Made by a program: the position numbers and the translations under genes | Source: Lunasporangiospora selenospora | Lineage: Eukaryota > Mortierellomycota > Mortierellomycetes > Mortierellales > Mortierellaceae | NCBI GenBank assembly: GCA_015680635.1 | Contig: JAABOA010000867.1 | Location: 1 to 11,004 of the forward strand | Direction: 5' to 3' | Length of the DNA stretch: 11,004 nt | Shown: piece by piece, positions 7,143 to 11,004 of the stretch | How the letters are laid out: the number at the start of each line of letters is the position of its first letter | Position numbering within the stretch: the stretch's first letter is position 1 | Notes under the pieces: model-generated | Told to the model about the DNA's origin: nothing | The model's database searches: none | The model's input: only the letters and a program-made list of their open reading frames with translations

Positions 7143-10100
7143 ATGAGTTTCGAAAGCCTGGATCGATTGTTGGTTGGATCCGTGCAAACGGCATGCAGCA
7201 ACTTGACTCTGCACATCAATCAATGCTTCGAGTCAGATGTCCATGCCAAAACTTTTCACGAATTCCTACCAAGACTCTGCGAGATTCTCTTTGGATCCAA
7301 GGAATCAAAGTAAGAACGCCATGATGACATCAATAACAGGAGGACTTGAAAGCACAGCCATGATCTAATGCTCTGTCTGGATTTTTTTTTTCCAAAAGAG
7401 GATGGCTTCACCTGCCGCTTTCCAAAGCCGAAGACAACTACCTGTATGAGCTGATACAGCCTCGGGGCGTGCTTATGAGGTTCCTCCTCAGCCGATACAT
7501 GGATTCAGGATTCATCTATGAGATCGTTCCCGACTCGTTGCCTGTAGGACATCAAGATTTTTTGATGGCGACTATGCGATAGCTGACTGGCTAGTGGAGA
7601 CTGAGAGATATCTTCATTTCATCCCATTCTAGAGACGAACTCAGGCAAAGCTCAGTCCAACACTGTACCATACCCTCCCATCAATCTACCTTTCGCGAGT
7701 CAACTTTGTTAAGACGACCACCACAGCTGGAACTCAAAAGACCGCGACCCAGATTACAAATGTGAACCTCAACTTTAGTACGTCTCAATACAGGCTTCCG
7801 CGAGTATCAGACGCCAAAAAGAAAAATCTTCAAGATATTGAGCCAACTCCTAACCACTCGCTCTGCCTTGATTTATTCTGACAGATATGCTGGAGTACTT
7901 TATGTTTTATTTCGCCTACGCACTCATTCTGGAAGACGATGATTTAAACGGCAGAGGAATCCGGAGAGTATGTTATGTTGAAGGCGAAGCCAGTATCCTT
8001 TCAGATTCAAAATGTCAGATATTTGGATACAATAGCTGATCCTGTGCAATGAAAATTTTCTATTTTCTAGGCCGAGCCAAAACTACCCTTTAGAATCAAT
8101 CCACCCCATTCAACTGCCTCGATCTCCACAAACACCTTCAATTCGGCCTCAGGACCTGCGCCAAAAGCTCCCCAGCGGAGATCGCTTCTTGATGGACCCT
8201 ATTTCAACCTTTACTATCAGTACCTCCAGTACTTCCTTCCAGCCAAGGAGCTGCCTAAAAGCGGAGCTTCGACCTCCCCTGAGAATGAGGCCAAGAAGCC
8301 ATCGCCAACCGTGTTTACGGACCCAGTAATCGAGATCTCTGGAGACAAACACCAGGCTGTTCTTTCAATTTCTGAATTCTTTGTTGGAACCATTGTTGAG
8401 CTTTGGCTTGGCCAAAACGACAGTACTGCCGATAACAGAGTAATTCCTTTTTTTTGTCCACCAACATTTGTTACCATCTGTGGCGACTCGCGCTCATTCC
8501 AGGATGCCATGACTTTTGAATCGAGCAAAAGTATGATGGCTCCTTTTACTCACGAAAAACATTTCACCATTTGTCACCTTAGACGATCCGATATGTGCAG
8601 CCTGGACCAGACGTCGCAGAGTGTATTAGCATTTTGGTTTCACATCTGTATACGTCGGACGTATCTCTGTATGTGCTCGGAGGCGATAGTATGCCCACGC
8701 AAATCTCGACTGCTTCTGGAAAATCAACTCTTAACCTGTCGGGATTAGCAGGAAGAAGTGCCTACCAATGTATCCGACCTCAACTCTACACTTTTTTGCG
8801 GGCGGGCTTGAAATTCTGGCCATTGGATGAAAGCTTCCCGTGTCTAGTCGATACATGGCTCACTTGGGTTACTCCTTGGCGCTGCGGTCGCAGGGATCCT
8901 CCATCTGTTGAAGAAACCGTACCGGAAAAATGGCAAGTCAACTCTATCCAATACTTGAAAAGAACTGTTGTCTCCTCTACAGTGGCCTTGGTGGTACAAC
9001 CTTGACTGCTACATGCTGTTAACGCAAATGATTGAACTCAAATCTGTGGAATAGGCAACCGTTTGTGTTTGACAACTTGCTCTTCTACACTCACCTCCTG
9101 GAGATCTACTTGATGCGTCTCTCGAACCCTACACTTTCCAGCCGGGCATTGACCTCTCCAGCACCTCTGACACTCATCAAAGAATTGCGGTCAGTCCAAA
9201 AGGTGATGAAGGCGTTCAAGGCCAAGAACTTGAAAGAGGTTCTCAGAGTGGCTGAACAGGTTATTGTCTGGCCAGAGAACTTTTCAGAGTCATCCTACAG
9301 CGTCTTTGAGGCGGTTTCCGAAGGCGGTTTCAGCAGTTCAGGCACGGGAAGACGCGATGTCACGACTGCGTTTATGTCCAACATGGTTTCTGTATTGGCG
9401 ACCCAGCTGTGCCAGCTCGAAGGCTACACCTTCAAATACGAGGCCCTGTTTATGGTAGAAGGTGCCGGCCGAGGCAATGTAAGACTTTTTGTGTATCACT
9501 AGTGAAATGTTTGAAGTGAATCATGTCGACATTAGAGTGCGCTTTCGGCTGGACAGGGATTTCTAACAACAACGAAAAAACACGCTCTGACCAATGGGTG
9601 CTCTGTTCTTAGCTGCGAATGATTTTGACAAAGCTTGGAAACGCAGTGGATATTCGACAGGAACGCATTCGGGCTGCCGAGACCAAGAGCAAACAGGCAG
9701 CCGCTGACGCACAGTCGGGCTGGAAAATGATCTCATCCACCCTCAACAGTGTATTTGACTCCTCTGCACCCAAGACGAAGCCTCAGGAGACCAGCATTCT
9801 TACGAACGAATTGAAGGTCTTGCGTGACACGATGACTATGGTCGGAGAGGTCTTTGATCTTTATGACCATATCGTAAAGTCATTTGAAAGAAAACAACAG
9901 GAGCAAGACAACCAGGGCCAAGAGCTGACCTTAGAACAACTGCAAGCGCTGACAGCCCCGCTTGAAGAGACTGAGGAGTCAAGTGGTCTCTTGGGACCGA
10001 TGAGACAGCGAAGACACATTCCTAAGGGCCTGACCAAAAGTTCTGTTGACGAAGTGAAATGTACGGGATCAAGGGCAGAGACCCTTGTACTCTCTTATGA

Positions 10101-10659
10101 GAGCGAGTTCTTGGTCAAGCTCACTCGACAGGCGGAGAATTATTTAACGCCCAAGGTATGTTGTCATAGTCTCTGGGTACTTGATTTTTTTAGCGCACGC
10201 ACGCAAGATGTATACTTTGATCCGTGAGTTGGGACTAACTTTATTCCTGTATGGTTCAAATAGTGGCACGAAACCTTGAGGCGAGTTCAGAGGGTGATAC
10301 CATTGCCTCCTCGTGTACTCAAGAGTAAGGTCCACCTCCGATGGCTTGCGTCCATTCCCACCTTGACATTCCTCTTGGCGCTTTTGGGTTTGATAACGTC
10401 GGTTGTTCTTTTAAAGTCATGGATGTCAGCCACGGTCAGTGTATCCAATTCATGGGAGCAGGAGCATCATGTTGCCCGAAAGTTGGTGGAGGACACGAGC
10501 CGAAAAATGGATCGATATGACGCTCATGTCCAACCCGAGAATGTGTACAGCTGGGAACCAGACAGGCCGAATGCACAAGCGCACGGAAAGCTTGATCGAC
10601 CGACTCGCAGGGTTCGAACTGCAGATCCGAAATTCACAATTGACGTTCAGGGTATCTGA
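7143..10659 (+). CDS. SMPD4: SMPD4 / neutral sphingomyelinase 3 homologue, nine exons
   Basis: Joining nine exons (7143-7309, 7399-7543, 7633-7777, 7885-7967, 8071-8439, 8583-8932, 9055-9478, 9613-10155, 10264-10659) gives 2622 nt and 873 residues, close to animal SMPD4. Order and motifs match the family throughout: a helical N-terminus ending in LPRLCEILFGS (about 43-53), EYFMFYFAYALI (about 155-166), PYFNLYYQYLQYFLP (exon 5), FWPLDESF (381-388), DTWLTWVTPWR (393-403), EKWQPFVFDNLLFYT (418-432), LEGYTFKYEALF before exon 7 ends, a long helical region, and one membrane helix at about 769-792. In animals the protein sits in ER and nuclear envelope and is credited with cleaving sphingomyelin to ceramide; it lacks the DNase I-like fold of other neutral sphingomyelinases, and its catalysis is debated. 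As fungi generally lack sphingomyelin, its substrate here is open. The ATG has A at -3. Most introns carry CTAAC/CTNAY matches before AG. Intron 5 and the C-terminal tail are the least certain parts. Confidence 0.85.
8440..8582 (+). other. Intron 5 with an internal exon-like 28-nt segment
   Basis: I read 8440-8582 (GTAATT to TTAG) as one 143-nt intron, because this keeps the frame from ADNR to TIRYVQPG. Inside it, 8503-8530 is flanked by a good acceptor (TTCCAG) and a donor (GTATGA) and encodes protein-like DAMTFESSK, but its 28 nt are not a multiple of three, and no use of it keeps the following conserved frame. It could be a frame-shifting alternative exon, a relic exon, or a true exon with a one-base error in the A4 run at its end. 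Confidence 0.5.
8933..9054 (+). other. GC-AG intron (intron 6)
   Basis: The intron starts GCAAGT at 8933 and ends ATAG at 9054. Splitting codon TG|G here rebuilds the tryptophan of EKW and continues as QPFVFDNLL, matching the animal EKW-x-PF pattern. The nearest GT (8937) leaves phase 0, for which no AG in reach restores the downstream frame. GC donors are a known minor class and usually, as here, otherwise match the donor consensus well. Confidence 0.75.
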
Positions 10660-10718
10660 GGAGTATCTTTTTTTGTATTTTTTTTTTTTTCACTCTCACT
10701 GAACCCATTCAGTCGAGT

Positions 10719-10724
10719 AATAAA
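10719..10724 (+). terminator. Poly(A) signal of the SMPD4-like gene
   Basis: AATAAA lies 60 bases after the TGA stop, downstream of a T-rich stretch and followed by CT-rich DNA. This supports the gene ending here, with no further exon. Confidence 0.6.
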
Positions 10725-10949
10725 CAGCTCCTCTCTCGTTCTTGTCGATATGGATAAGGGATGCAAAGCTTTATGTGATACTGGGACACTCGGATAGGTG
10801 GTTAGTCGAATGAAAAGTTGAGGGGGGTGCGAAAATGAGTGCGCATGCGTGAATTGGTCATGCCCTTGATACTCGGCAATCATGGAAAAATATTCCCAAC
10901 AGCCCATTCCTGGATGAGCAATGGGACCTGCATATGACCAGCCACCATT

Positions 10950-11004
10950 GTCTCTGTCTGTCCCCCCCCCTTTCCCGCAGAGAGGCAGAGAGAGAGAGAG
11001 TGTG
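10950..11004. repeat. Pyrimidine tract and (AG)n microsatellite
   Basis: TCTCTGTCTGTC is followed by a C9 run and TTTCCCGC, after which the strand switches to purines: AGAGAGGC and then seven AG units at 10987-11000 before TGTG. Such tracts often vary in length and may lie in a promoter of a gene beyond the window, but the window ends here. Confidence 0.7.

Larger units (their letters stand above)
10660..11004. other. 3' flank of the SMPD4-like gene; simple-sequence DNA
   Basis: After the stop there is a T-rich stretch to about 10690, a poly(A) signal, and then DNA with no convincing gene. An 86-codon minus-strand frame at 10647-10907 crosses the stop and the T-run and has no recognisable feature. 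From about 10950 the sequence turns into pyrimidine-rich DNA with nine C in a row (10962-10970), then a purine-rich AG repeat to the window end. Confidence 0.6.

Noticed and set aside
6989-7219. 76-codon minus-strand frame
   Set aside because: Antisense to the promoter and first exon of the SMPD4-like gene, with no features of its own.
8595-8640. Acceptor at 8610 to make the 28-nt segment fit in frame
   Set aside because: It would delete TIRYVQPGPD, which leads directly into the family-like helix; the 8440-8582 intron keeps it.
8718-8730. GKST resembling a nucleotide-binding P-loop in the SMPD4-like protein
   Set aside because: The required glycine four residues before GK is absent, and the family is not a P-loop NTPase.
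8440-8748. Read-through continuation of SMPD4-like exon 5
   Set aside because: Continuing past 8440 loses the family motifs, which resume in another frame at 8583. The read-through is intron sequence and out-of-frame exon 6.
10611-10620. GGTTCGAAC resembling a tRNA B box
   Set aside because: The closing CC is missing, and no A box or cloverleaf is present; it lies within the coding exon.
10840-10850. TGCGCATGCGT, close to the animal NRF1 palindrome
   Set aside because: A short palindrome with no fungal counterpart factor known to me and no gene start nearby in the window.

Overview
The window looks like nuclear DNA of a filamentous fungus, most likely an early-diverging one of the Mortierella type (Mortierellomycotina). 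The evidence is a long gene cut by eight short introns (89-143 nt) with fungal-style donors and CTAAC/CTNAY branch-point matches, AATAAA-type poly(A) signals, an intronless F-box/leucine-rich-repeat gene and an orphan glycosylated membrane protein. The lineage is inferred from protein style; the sequence alone does not prove it.

Layout. Positions 1-1893 hold no gene I can defend: a CT-rich stretch, a perfect 9-bp inverted repeat with a degenerate tandem repeat beside it, and some minus-strand open stretches that may be gene remains. Positions 1894-3600 (+) encode a 568-residue membrane protein with a large, N-glycosylated, cysteine-containing ectodomain. It converges on an intronless F-box protein gene at 3819-6164 (-, 781 residues); the two 3' ends share only 218 bp, with one poly(A) signal for each strand. 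Positions 6165-7142 are a divergent intergenic region between the F-box gene and the gene to its right, with an 11-bp inverted repeat and an A-rich tract. Positions 7143-10659 (+) contain a nine-exon gene that I recognise as a fungal homologue of SMPD4 (neutral sphingomyelinase 3). The last 345 bp hold its poly(A) signal and simple-sequence DNA that runs off the window end.

The SMPD4-like gene is the main result. It is scattered over several short open frames, but joining nine exons gives one 873-residue protein, close to the animal length, with family motifs and a single C-terminal membrane helix. One of its introns must start with GC rather than GT: only that junction rebuilds the conserved tryptophan and keeps the frame. 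Another intron contains a well-bounded 28-nt segment that would shift the frame if included.

The three genes do not form an obvious pathway or cluster. I see no CRISPR array, tRNA, rRNA, intact transposon or viral gene, and no strong sign of an undescribed multi-gene system.
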